Origin: Roseiarcus sp049513815
GTDB lineage: Bacteria > Pseudomonadota > Alphaproteobacteria > Rhizobiales > Beijerinckiaceae
Direction: 5' to 3'
DNA length: 64,000 bases
NCBI GenBank assembly: GCA_049513815.1
Contig: JBEKVR010000002.1
Span: 24,797-88,796, forward strand
The notes beneath the pieces were generated by a model. The model searched no databases. It was not told the DNA's origin and saw only the letters and a program-made list of their open reading frames with translations. Numbering within the stretch: the first letter of the stretch is position 1; every line of letters begins with the position of its first letter. The position numbers and the translations under genes were made by a program. Positions 44,806 to 53,035 of the stretch are shown here, piece by piece.

Positions 44806-45747
44806 ATGGCCAAGCCTGTTGTCCTGATGATCGGCGCATATCCTGACTGGGACATGGGCCCGTTGGAGGAAGCCTACGACCTTCGCAAGCTGTGGCTGGC
44901 TTCCGACAAGGAGGCCTTCCTGGCTGCAACGACGCCAGAGGCGCGGGCGATCGCCACGCGCGGCGAACTCGGCGCTTCCGCCGCGCTGATCGACCGCTGT
45001 CCCAAGCTCGAGATCATCGCCTGTTACGGCGTCGGTTTCGACGCCATCGACATCGGGCGCGCCAAGGAACGTGGCGTGCGAGTCACCAATACGCCCGACG
45101 TCTTGACCGAGGACGTCGCCGATTTCGCCTTCGCACTCATCCTCGGGCATCTGCGCAAGATCGTCGCAGGAGAAGCGCACGTACGCTCGGGCGCGTGGAA
45201 GAGCGGCGCGCTGCCGCTCGGCGTCAGCCTGAAAGGCAAGACGCTCGGCATTCTCGGCTTTGGCCGCATCGGCCGCGCCATCGCGCGGCGGGCGCAGGGT
45301 TTTGGCGTAACGCTCGCCTATTGCGACGTCTCCCCCGCCGCGGGCGTCGACGCCGCCTACCACAACGACGCCGTCTCGCTCGCGCGCGCCAGCGACATTT
45401 TCGTCGCCGCCGTTTCAGGCGGCGACGCGACGCGCGGCATCGTCAACGCCGCGGTGTTCGACGCCCTTGGCCCCTCCGGCGTCTTCGTCAACGTTTCGCG
45501 CGGCTCGGTCGTCGACGAGCCGGCCCTGATCGACGCGCTGGCGCGCCGGCGCATCGGCGGCGCCGCGTTGGACGTGTTCTGGAACGAGCCGAGCATCGAC
45601 CAACGGCTCCTCGCTTTCGACAACGTTCTTGTTCAGCCGCACCAATCGAGCGGCACCGTCGAAACGCGCAAGGCCATGGGCAAGCTCGTGCGCGACAATC
45701 TCGAGGCGCATTTCGCCGGCCGCCCGCTCGTCACGCCCGTCGTTTGA
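44806..45747 (+). CDS. D-2-hydroxyacid dehydrogenase, 2-ketogluconate/glyoxylate reductase-like
   Basis: A 313-residue D-isomer-specific dehydrogenase. Catalytic and NAD motifs: CYGVGFDAIDIGRAKERGV, the Rossmann GILGFGRIGRAIARRAQGFG, FVNVSRGSVVDEPALIDAL (Arg/Glu region) and LVQPHQSSGTVETRKAMG (catalytic His). In the idonate/gluconate regulon it most likely reduces 2-keto sugar acids to gluconate or idonate. It is followed directly by idnD. Confidence 0.88.
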   Translation: MAKPVVLMIGAYPDWDMGPLEEAYDLRKLWLASDKEAFLAATTPEARAIATRGELGASAALIDRCPKLEIIACYGVGFDAIDIGRAKERGVRVTNTPDVLTEDVADFAFALILGHLRKIVAGEAHVRSGAWKSGALPLGVSLKGKTLGILGFGRIGRAIARRAQGFGVTLAYCDVSPAAGVDAAYHNDAVSLARASDIFVAAVSGGDATRGIVNAAVFDALGPSGVFVNVSRGSVVDEPALIDALARRRIGGAALDVFWNEPSIDQRLLAFDNVLVQPHQSSGTVETRKAMGKLVRDNLEAHFAGRPLVTPVV

Positions 45748-45762
45748 ATGGTGGAGAATCCC

Positions 45763-46794
45763 ATGCGCGCGATCGTCGCCCACGCCGCCAAGGACATCAG
45801 GATCGAGGAGACGTCGAGCCCAGCGCTCGGGCCGCAAGACATCCGCGTGCGCGTCGCGTTCGGCGGCATCTGCGGGTCGGACCTGCACTATTACAACCAC
45901 GGCGGCTTCGGCGCCGTGCGGCTGAAAGAACCGATGATTCTCGGCCACGAGATCGCCGGCGTCGTCGAAGCGGTCGGCGCGGAAGCGCGGCGAATCAAGG
46001 TCGGCGACCGCGTCGCGATCAATCCGAGCGTGCCCTGCAATCGCTGCCGCTATTGTCTGGAGGGGCGGCAGAACCAGTGCCTTGACATGCGCTTCTACGG
46101 CAGCGCGATGCGTTTCCCGCATGTGCAGGGCGCATTCCGCGAGGCGATCGTGTGCCTCGAATCGCAAGCGCACGTCGCGCCTGACGGTGTGAGCCTCCCC
46201 GAAGCGGCAATGGCCGAGCCGCTCGCGGTGGCGCTGCATGCGACGCGACGCGCCGGTTCGCTGATGGGCAAACGCGCGCTCGTCAGCGGCAGCGGTCCGA
46301 TCGGCGCGCTGTGCGCGATTGCGGCGCGACGCGCCGGCGCCGCCGAGGTCGTCGTCACCGACATCGCCGACGGCGCGCTGGCGTTCGCCTCCCGCCTCGG
46401 CGTCGATCGCACCGTCAACATCGCCCGCGAGCCCGCGGCGTTCGACGCCTGGAAGGCGGACAAAGGCTATTTCGATGCTTTGTTCGAAGCCTCCGGCGCG
46501 CAGGCGGCGCTGCGCAACGGCATCGAGGTCGTGCGTCCGGGCGGCCTGCTGATGCAGCTCGGCCTTGGCGGCGAAATGACCATTCCGATCAATCTCATCA
46601 CGTCCAAAGAACTCCAGTTGCGCGGCACATTCCGCTTCCACGAGGAATTCGCCCTCGCCCTCGAATACATGGGCAAGGGTCTGATTGACGTGAAGCCGCT
46701 CATCAGCGCGACGGCGCCGTTCACCGACGCGCGCGCCGCGTTCGAGCTCGCGACCGACCGCTCACGCTCGATGAAGGTGCAGCTCGCCTTCTGA
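45763..46794 (+). CDS. idnD: L-idonate 5-dehydrogenase
   Basis: A 343-residue zinc-dependent medium-chain dehydrogenase, the same length as E. coli IdnD. Motifs: GGICGSDLHYYNHGGFG (catalytic Zn Cys/His), ILGHEIAGVVEAVG, the structural-Zn cluster CNRCRYCLEGRQNQC, the IdnD-like FYGSAMRFPHVQGAFRE and NAD loop SGSGPIGALCAIAARRAGA. I prefer the ATG at 45763 with GGAG 8 nt upstream over the one at 45748. It oxidises L-idonate to 5-keto-D-gluconate. Convergent with the LacI-family gene, 5 bp apart. Confidence 0.9.
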   Translation: MRAIVAHAAKDIRIEETSSPALGPQDIRVRVAFGGICGSDLHYYNHGGFGAVRLKEPMILGHEIAGVVEAVGAEARRIKVGDRVAINPSVPCNRCRYCLEGRQNQCLDMRFYGSAMRFPHVQGAFREAIVCLESQAHVAPDGVSLPEAAMAEPLAVALHATRRAGSLMGKRALVSGSGPIGALCAIAARRAGAAEVVVTDIADGALAFASRLGVDRTVNIAREPAAFDAWKADKGYFDALFEASGAQAALRNGIEVVRPGGLLMQLGLGGEMTIPINLITSKELQLRGTFRFHEEFALALEYMGKGLIDVKPLISATAPFTDARAAFELATDRSRSMKVQLAF

Positions 46795-46799
46795 CCGCT

Positions 46800-47882
46800 T
46801 CAGGCGGTCTCGCGGGCGACGACGCGGAACGGGATAGCGACCGTCTGCGGCTTGTGCGTCTCGCCCTTGTTGCGCGCGTCGAGGGCGGCGAGCGCCGCCT
46901 CCGCGGCGGAGCGTCCGATTGCCGTGCAGTCGACCGCGATCGTCGTCAGCCGCGGATGGCAACAGCGCGCGACGTCAAAGTCGCCAAAACCGGCGATGGC
47001 GATGCGACCCGGAACGTCGACTCCGCGCCGTTGGCACTCCGCCAGCACCCCGAAGGCTGAGAGGTCGGAGACGCACATGATCGCGTCGACGTCGGGCCAG
47101 CGGCTCAACATCGCCTCTACCGCTTCCGCGCCCTGCCCCATTGTCACCGGCGGCTTGCCTGCCAGAATGATTCGATCGCTTGGCAGACGCAACGACCGGG
47201 TCGCCTGCTTGAACCCCGTGCGCCGCTCCGCGCCGCGGGTGTCAAAGCTCGTCTTGCCGCCGATGAACCCGATCCGTCGCCGACCGCGTTCGTACAGATA
47301 GCGAACCATCGCCGCGCCAGCCTCCTTGTTGGAGAATCCGACGACGTCGCCGAGCGGATGCTCGGGCAAGTCCCAGGTTTCGACGATCGGAACATCGGCG
47401 CTGGCAAGCAGGTCCCGAGTTCCTTCGGAGTGGACGCCCCCCGTGAGGATGATCGCCTCGGGCCGGCGTTGCAGGAACGCTCGGATCAGGTCCTCTTCAC
47501 GTGACAGGGAGTACTCCGTGTCGCCGAGGAGCATCTGCACGCCCGCGACGTCGAAGACTTCCGACATGCCGTGAACCGTGTCGGCGAAGTTCGAGTTGTT
47601 CAGCGAAGGCACCAGCGCCGCGACGAAGCCGGAACGACGGGTCGCAAACACCCGCGCGCTGGCGTCGGGCACGTAGCCAACCTCCCTGACAATCTCCAGG
47701 ACGCGGTCTCGCGTCTCCTTTGACACCGCCGCGTCGCTCTTCAGAGCGCGCGACACGGTCATCGCGGAAACGCCCGCCATCTGGGCCACAGTGTGCATCG
47801 TCACGGCGCCCGTGGGGACCGACGCCTTCGCATCGCTGCGTCGTGGCGCAGTTCCCTTCGGCCGTTTAGCAGTTCGTCGCAT
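46800..47882 (-). CDS. LacI-family transcriptional regulator of the idonate/gluconate regulon
   Basis: A 360-residue repressor-type protein. After a basic N-terminal extension (~28 residues), the helix-turn-helix reads MHTVAQMAGVSAMTVSRALK with the hinge-helix region GYVPDASARVFATRRSGFVA. The ligand domain has ALVPSLNNSNFADTVHGMSE, VGFSNKEAGAAMVRYLYERG, RIGFIGG and DAIMCVSDLSAFGVLAECQ, characteristic of the GntR (gluconate) LacI subfamily. A degenerate operator 21 bp upstream of its ATG suggests autoregulation. The inducer is probably gluconate or a ketogluconate. Confidence 0.9.
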   Translation of the reverse strand: MRRTAKRPKGTAPRRSDAKASVPTGAVTMHTVAQMAGVSAMTVSRALKSDAAVSKETRDRVLEIVREVGYVPDASARVFATRRSGFVAALVPSLNNSNFADTVHGMSEVFDVAGVQMLLGDTEYSLSREEDLIRAFLQRRPEAIILTGGVHSEGTRDLLASADVPIVETWDLPEHPLGDVVGFSNKEAGAAMVRYLYERGRRRIGFIGGKTSFDTRGAERRTGFKQATRSLRLPSDRIILAGKPPVTMGQGAEAVEAMLSRWPDVDAIMCVSDLSAFGVLAECQRRGVDVPGRIAIAGFGDFDVARCCHPRLTTIAVDCTAIGRSAAEAALAALDARNKGETHKPQTVAIPFRVVARETA

Positions 47883-47902
47883 CGCGCTTCCGCCGTCTCG
47901 CA

Positions 47903-47918
47903 ATGGGATCGATAACAT
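47903..47918. promoter_or_regulatory. LacI-family operator O4 (autoregulatory, degenerate)
   Basis: ATGGGATCGATAACAT differs from O1 by GG for TT in the left half. It lies 21 bp upstream of the LacI-family regulator start. The intact half-site ATCGATAACAT suggests weaker binding, as expected for autoregulation. Confidence 0.6.
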
Positions 47919-48049
47919 AGCGCGCCCCGCTTGGGAATTGATCGCGCAGCCTTGCCGCAATCAGCGGACGCTGCAGGCCGTTTACGCGTCTCGGCGCAGC
48001 GCTCCTCGCAAGCGTCGTCGCGTCCTTCGCGAATCGGCGCGGCGGCGCT

Positions 48050-48353
48050 GGTCTGCACCCCTTGAAGTGGTCCATCCCTTTTGTTGGTCTGAGGACCATT
48101 GTGGATGGATGGAGCCATGGCAAGGAAGCGTCACAAGCCCGAAGAGATCGTCGCCAAGCTGCGGCAGGTTGAAGTCCTGACGGGTCAGGGCGCGTCGATC
48201 GCGGAGGCGGTGAAGACGATCGCCGTGCGCCACGCCGGCGAAGGCTTCGCCTGCTTCGCGCGCCCGATCCGTCGCCGCGACCGCGCGGCAAAGGCCTATT
48301 TCGAGCGGGACTGGCGGATGTTCCTTAGCGGCGCCGTGTTCCGCGACGGGTGA
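48050..48353 (+). mobile_element. IS3-family insertion-sequence remnant with truncated transposase OrfA
   Basis: From 48117 the frame encodes MARKRHKPEEIVAKLRQVEV, then LTGQGASIAEAVKTI, the N-terminus of an IS3-family OrfA. It then departs from the family at about 48227, where VTYYRWRKEYGG-like sequence is expected. The upstream stretch from 48050 (TGGTCTGCACCCCTTGAAGT) resembles an IS3-type left terminal repeat. No OrfB or right end is visible. The rest of the 47919-48613 gap holds no other recognisable gene. Confidence 0.65.
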
Positions 48354-48613
48354 AGGGCGCCCGGCGCAATTCGTCCGATCCCGATCGTTTGGGCTTCGAG
48401 CCAGGCAGGCGTTACGACGGCGGCGACGCCCCGGTCGGACTGCCGGGAAGCTGTTCGTCCGCGCTCGGCCGTTCTTTGCGGTTGAAAATGCAGTCGTTGT
48501 CGTCGCGTCTCAAATCGCGCGCGCGTAGAAGATAATGGCTCGCAAGAGTTGCATGCGATCGCAATTCATGCAAAACGCGGTTTGTACCAGAGTTACAACA
48601 AACAGGAGAGGAC

Positions 48614-48832
48614 ATGGCTAAAGCTGTTGCGCGGTCCAAGAAGGCGCCCGCTAGGCGACCTTGGACGAAAGATGATGTCCGCCTTCTCAAAGGTATGGCT
48701 CGCAAGGAACCCGCCGCAAAGATTGCGAAAGCTCTCAAGCGAACGGAAGCCGCAACGCGTCAAAAGGCGACGAACCTCGGCGTCTCGGTCAGCATGACGC
48801 GTAAGAAGCGAGCCCCGGCAAAAAAGCGCTGA
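48614..48832 (+). CDS. Small basic Myb/SANT-like protein
   Basis: A 72-residue protein MAKAVARSKKAPARRPWTKD with a central Myb/SANT-like helix-turn-helix (WTKDDVRLLKGMARKEPAAK, then IAKALKRTEAATRQKATNLG) and a basic tail. Short proteins of this pattern are frequent in alphaproteobacteria and probably bind DNA. AGGAGAGG lies 6 nt before the ATG. Confidence 0.75.
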   Translation: MAKAVARSKKAPARRPWTKDDVRLLKGMARKEPAAKIAKALKRTEAATRQKATNLGVSVSMTRKKRAPAKKR

Positions 48833-49201
48833 GCGTCGTTCGGCGCAGAGGCGCGTCTTCGCCGATCCCGACGACGACGATCCCAGGCTCATTCTTCAAC
48901 GCGATGCGAACACTTACGTCTCGCCCGCCCGGATGAATGCTGGGATCGCGGTTGCCGGGGTCCGCCTATTGGCAGAATCGGCGCGCCCGGCGATGCATTG
49001 GGCGGCGTTCTCTTGCTATGCTTGAATCGCGCGAGCGCCGCGACCCGCAACCGCGCCTCGTCGAGCCTCTGTTGCCGCTCGTCGAGTTTCGCGGGCTGGC
49101 CGGCCTGCGCATGACTTGGCGCGGGACCGGAGGCCTTGGCCAGCGCTAGCAGCGCACTGATGGCCCTCACGGCTGTGCCCGGCCCTGGGCGGAATGTCTA
49201 G

Positions 49202-49516
49202 CGACCCGACGGCCTGTCGAAGCCTAGCGACGTTCGGCAAGTCGCAAGCATCATTAAGACCGCCCAAGCGGCGGACCGGATTCTCGCTATCGACGGCCGC
49301 ACCCTGAACTGCGCCAGCCTGTGCCTGAAGGAAGCCGGCCTCCAGGACTTTGCGATCCTGAAACTGGCCGAACTGGGCTTGGAAAAGGGAATGCGCCCTG
49401 CGACCGAAGAAAGCGTCGCACGCGCCGCCAAGATGGCGGCGCGTGTTCTGGCGGCGTATTGCAACACCGATCGCGCAGCGATGCTCAGGCGAAACCCGGA
49501 AAGAAATCGACCTTGA
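49202..49516 (+). pseudogene. Orphan coding remnant (about 104 codons) without a start codon
   Basis: After an in-frame TAG at 49199 the frame reads as clear protein: RPDGLSKPSDVRQVASIIKT, DRILAIDGRTLNCASLCLKE, AGLQDFAILKLAELGLEKGM. It has GC-rich third positions and ends at TGA 49514-49516, overlapping the end of the minus-strand electron-transfer gene by 32 bp. No ATG/GTG/TTG start precedes the conserved-looking part. No family is recognised. The 48833-49201 stretch before it shows nothing firm. Confidence 0.35.
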
Positions 49517-51002
49517 TGCGCGTCCGGGCGACGCCCATTTCCCTCAGCACGCGTCGAAACTGCGACACCATCGCCCAGGGACCTGAGACGTAGAAAGTGC
49601 GGTCGAGGAAATCGGGAACCTCGCGTCGGATCAGCGCCGCGTCAATGAAACCGCGATGAGCGCTCGGGTTGGGCGCAGCGCCGACCGCGACCGCGTAAAC
49701 CGTCCGCATTCCCAACTCCCTCTCCGCTTGTTCGAACAGGTCCGTATAAGCAATTTCGTCGGCCTTGTTCGCGCCGTAGATGAGGACTGCAGAGCGCTTG
49801 TCCTTACGGCCGATCAGGTCCCGCACCATGCTGCGGAACGGCGTCACCCCGATTCCGCCGGCGATGAAGGCGAGCTTTTCGGCCGGATCGTCGGGCAGGG
49901 TGAAGGCGCCAGCAAGCTGCGAACCGTAAATGACGTCGCCCGGCTTCATGGCAGCGAGCGTTCGCTTGAAGGCGCTCGATCTTGGATAGAACTTCACGCC
50001 CAGGCGGACGTCGCCGTCGCTCGGCGCGGACGCGATGGTAAATGGGCGACGGTTTCCGCGATCGTCGGGGTTGCGCACGTCGAGCGTCCAGTCGAGATAT
50101 TGTCCCGGTCGGAAAGCGATCTTGCGATCGGGCTTGAGCACGAATTCGAAGCAATCGGCGGCGATCTGCTCGATTCGCACGAGCGTGAATTTGAACCGAC
50201 CTTGCGGGTTCATCGCGAAGGCGAAGGCGTTGCCGACGAGAAAGGCGATTTCCGGCGTCAAATAGAAACCGCCGAAGTGGACGATCGGAGAGGACAGCGC
50301 GCCGACGATCGCTCCAAAGACCAGGCGCGGCCACTTTGCTTGCGGCGCCGTCGCCGGCTCGGTCAGCATCGCGAATCCAGCGAACAGCAGCGGCGAAGAC
50401 AACAAGGCCTGTGTCAGCGCCTGGCTGGACATCGCCAACGGCGTCATGGCGAGCGTCGCCGCCAGGTTGGCGAAGACATAGGCGCCGACCATTTCGAACC
50501 GCTGCATCTTGCGGACGATCAGCAGGCCGCCCACCAGGACGAACGGCAGAAGTTTGAGGTTGCCGGCAACCCACCAGGTCGCCGGTTGATCCAGCGCCAG
50601 CGCCGCCACAGCGACGCCGATCGCGACTGGATTGAAGATGTGCCTGCGCCTTATCGTCAGCAGGAATTTCGAGGCGATGGCGACGAAGGACGCCAGAACC
50701 AACCCGGCGACGCTCAACCTGTCCGTGACCACCGCCGGCGGCATGATCAGCGTAAGAATGAGCGCTGTTATATAGACCGACTCTCGGTTCGCCGGCGTGC
50801 GAAGCAGCCAGGCGAAGAACCGGTTCGTCGCCCAACAAACCGCCGTGATCAGCACAAACGAGAAGGTCAGCGCGCCGGGATCATTTGGCGCGAGCTTGAA
50901 AAGTCCGAGGCCGAAGGCGACGAGCAAGAGAGCGGCAAGATAATAGAGCGTCAATCGGTACATGGTGACGCGATTGAGCATTGAATCGACGAACGTGTTC
51001 AT
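49485..51002 (-). CDS. NqrB/RnfD-like membrane protein fused to a ferredoxin-NAD(P)+ reductase-type domain
   Basis: A 505-residue protein. The first ~270 residues hold about eight to ten hydrophobic helices with RnfD/NqrB-like features (RESVYITALILTLIMPPAVV, IFNPVAIGVAVAALAL, EPATAPQAKWPRLVFGAIVG). The C-terminal ~230 residues are an FNR-like module: FAD motif RPFTIASAP, FRPGQYLDW, NAD motif FIAGGIGVTPFRSMV and FYVSGPWAMVSQFRRVL. It can move electrons between cytosolic NAD(P)H and membrane or extracytosolic flavin carriers. It overlaps apbE (ATGA) and belongs with the FMN-binding protein. Confidence 0.88.
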   Translation of the reverse strand: MNTFVDSMLNRVTMYRLTLYYLAALLLVAFGLGLFKLAPNDPGALTFSFVLITAVCWATNRFFAWLLRTPANRESVYITALILTLIMPPAVVTDRLSVAGLVLASFVAIASKFLLTIRRRHIFNPVAIGVAVAALALDQPATWWVAGNLKLLPFVLVGGLLIVRKMQRFEMVGAYVFANLAATLAMTPLAMSSQALTQALLSSPLLFAGFAMLTEPATAPQAKWPRLVFGAIVGALSSPIVHFGGFYLTPEIAFLVGNAFAFAMNPQGRFKFTLVRIEQIAADCFEFVLKPDRKIAFRPGQYLDWTLDVRNPDDRGNRRPFTIASAPSDGDVRLGVKFYPRSSAFKRTLAAMKPGDVIYGSQLAGAFTLPDDPAEKLAFIAGGIGVTPFRSMVRDLIGRKDKRSAVLIYGANKADEIAYTDLFEQAERELGMRTVYAVAVGAAPNPSAHRGFIDAALIRREVPDFLDRTFYVSGPWAMVSQFRRVLREMGVARTRIKVDFFPGFA

Positions 51003-51745
51003 GACGTCGCATACCTGTCAAAGCCGCTGGTCTTGGTGGCGACGCCGGCGGCGTCGATGGCGTAACCCTCGAGGTCGGGACGCCCTTCGATGAAGTGGAT
51101 GCCGGCGCGGCCCATCGCGAAGGCCGCGGTGGCGAAGCGATCGGCTTCGAGCACGTCGTCGCCGACGACCGTCAGGCTGACGATGTCCTCGAGCCGCTGG
51201 CCAGGGCGGTGGGGATCGTAAATATGTTGACCGCGCACGTAGGAACCCGAAGTCGCGACCCCACGTCCCTGGGGCCGTATGGCTTTGACGATCTCACGTT
51301 GGTTGAACGGGTTACGGACGCCGACCGTCCACGGCTCGCCAGCGCCGTTGACGCCCCCGGTCTGGATGTCGCCGCCGGCCTCGACATAGAAGTTCCGGCG
51401 GCCGGCGGCGCGAATGAGATCGGCGGCGTTGCGAATGGCCCAGCCCTTGACGACGCCCGAGGGATCCAGCGACCCGTCGGGCCGACGGATGTCGAAATAG
51501 CCGCGCGTCTCGCTCTTTGTTCGGGCGGCGATCGCCAGGACTTCCTGCATCGGCGCACTGACGTCCGACATGCTGAGGCGGCCTCGGTTCAGCGCGCTGA
51601 TTTCGCTCTCTTGCTTGAAGACGCTGAACTGCGCATCCACCGCCGCGAAATAGGCGAAGACATCATTGCCGAGGCGGGCGGAGTCGGCGTCGACAATGTC
51701 GATCGTAATCGGCATGCCCATCAGGATTCGCGTTTCGCGGGACAT
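50999..51745 (-). CDS. apbE: FAD:protein FMN transferase (ApbE family)
   Basis: A 248-residue flavin transferase that attaches FMN to a Thr of target proteins. Motifs: ETRILMGMPITIDIVD, FSVFKQESEISALNRG, GSLDPSGVVKGWAIRNAADL, FYVEAGGDIQTGG (metal/FAD-binding loop) and SGSYVRGQHIYDPHRPGQ. Slightly short compared with ~320-residue ApbE because it lacks the export signal and N-terminal extension, so it may act in the cytoplasm, unlike the lipoprotein form. It sits between its probable target and the electron-transfer fusion. Confidence 0.92.
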   Translation of the reverse strand: MSRETRILMGMPITIDIVDADSARLGNDVFAYFAAVDAQFSVFKQESEISALNRGRLSMSDVSAPMQEVLAIAARTKSETRGYFDIRRPDGSLDPSGVVKGWAIRNAADLIRAAGRRNFYVEAGGDIQTGGVNGAGEPWTVGVRNPFNQREIVKAIRPQGRGVATSGSYVRGQHIYDPHRPGQRLEDIVSLTVVGDDVLEADRFATAAFAMGRAGIHFIEGRPDLEGYAIDAAGVATKTSGFDRYATS

Positions 51746-51750
51746 CGTCG

Positions 51751-52230
51751 TTAACCTGCCTGGCCCAACGCCGAATTCAGCGAGCGCATGTAGGCCTCGC
51801 TGGTGAGCGTGGCGCCTGAAACGATGTCCACCCGCGTGTTTTGCGCGGCGATCACTTCGCTTTGCAGTTCCGGCAGCGCCTGATTGTTGATCCGTTGGCT
51901 GGTGCGCCGGTCGGCGGGGTATTGCAGCACTTTGACCGAGACGATGCGGCCGCCGCTGATGCTGGCCTGGACTTGCAACGGCCCGTAGTAGGCGTCGACG
52001 ACGTCGCCAATGTACGCGCCGTCGCGATAGCGCCCGGCGTTGGAGGCGACCGCGCCGGGCGTGTCGCCCGCGTTCGAAGGCGCGGCGGAAACTGGCGCCG
52101 GTTGTGCGCTCTGGCTCGTCGAGCCGGAGAACAGAGACCAATAGGCTGCCTCAGCTGGAGCGGAGGCTGCGCCGGCGGCGAGGGCGACGGCGGAAAGCAA
52201 TATGGCCGAAAGGCGGGTCGAGGACTTCAT
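51751..52230 (-). CDS. Exported FMN-binding-domain protein (flavinylation target)
   Basis: A 159-residue protein with signal peptide (cleavage near ASAPAEA), a Ser/Pro/Ala linker and an FMN-bind domain (~68-155: RYRDGAYIGDVVDAYYGPLQ). The flavinylation motif is DIVSGATLTSEAY, in which the Thr is the expected phosphoester site for FMN. It is the first gene of the unit, with apbE 5 bp downstream. It would be a periplasmic single-flavin electron carrier. Confidence 0.92.
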   Translation of the reverse strand: MKSSTRLSAILLSAVALAAGAASAPAEAAYWSLFSGSTSQSAQPAPVSAAPSNAGDTPGAVASNAGRYRDGAYIGDVVDAYYGPLQVQASISGGRIVSVKVLQYPADRRTSQRINNQALPELQSEVIAAQNTRVDIVSGATLTSEAYMRSLNSALGQAG

Positions 52231-52376
52231 GGTTCACCTCTCAAGATCTGGTAGAATCGCTCAAGTGGCGGAATCGCTACCCCGCCGACCTGACGGCGAC
52301 CTGAAAGCCGGAGAGCTTTTTTGTCAGTTTGGCGTCAGGGCGATCGCCTAGGGTCCCGCGCGCCACGAGGTGTCTG

Positions 52377-53033
52377 ATGCGCGTGCTGCTGGTTGAAGAC
52401 GACTACGTGCTGGGCGAGGCGGTGCGCGAACATGTCGCTTCGCTCGGCCATGGCGTCGATTGGATGAAGCGATTGGACGACGCGCGGGAAGCCCTGGCGA
52501 CGGTCGCCTACGAACTGGTGCTGCTCGATCTCAACTTGCCCGACGGCCGGGGGCTCGATCTGTTGCGCGAATTGCGCCGTCAGGGCGCCGACGCGCCGGT
52601 GATCATTCTGACCGCCCAGGATCAGATCGCCGCGCGGATCGAGGGACTCAACAGCGGTGCCGACGACTACCTGGTCAAACCCTTCGACTTGAGCGAACTG
52701 TCGGCGCGCATCGCCGCCGTCGCGCGCCGCTACAGCGGCAACGCAAACCCGCTGCTGCGGCGCGGCGAACTGGAGATCGACTTGGCGCGGCGCATCGTCA
52801 GCGTCGCCGGAAAGCCCGTCGATCTGACCGCGCGCGAATGGGCCGTGCTGGAACGACTGGTCCGCCACCCCAACGCCCTGATCGCCAAGACCGACATCGA
52901 GGACTCGCTCTACGAATTCGGCGCCGAAATCGAGAGCAACGCGGTCGAGGTTTACGTCAGTCGGCTGAGAAAGAAACTCGGGCACGATTCCATTCGCACC
53001 GTGCGCGGCGCCGGTTATGTGATCGGCGCCTAG
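52377..53033 (+). CDS. OmpR/PhoB-family response regulator
   Basis: A 218-residue regulator. Receiver domain: LLVEDDYVLGEAV (acidic pocket), phospho-acceptor Asp in LVLLDLNLPDGRG, VIILTAQD and DYLVKPFD (Lys). C-terminal winged helix: LTAREWAVLERLVRHPN, SNAVEVYVSRLRKKLG, IRTVRGAGYVI. It is divergent from the FMN-binding protein gene across a 146-bp region and probably controls the electron-transfer unit. Confidence 0.95.
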   Translation: MRVLLVEDDYVLGEAVREHVASLGHGVDWMKRLDDAREALATVAYELVLLDLNLPDGRGLDLLRELRRQGADAPVIILTAQDQIAARIEGLNSGADDYLVKPFDLSELSARIAAVARRYSGNANPLLRRGELEIDLARRIVSVAGKPVDLTAREWAVLERLVRHPNALIAKTDIEDSLYEFGAEIESNAVEVYVSRLRKKLGHDSIRTVRGAGYVIGA

Positions 53034-53035
53034 GC

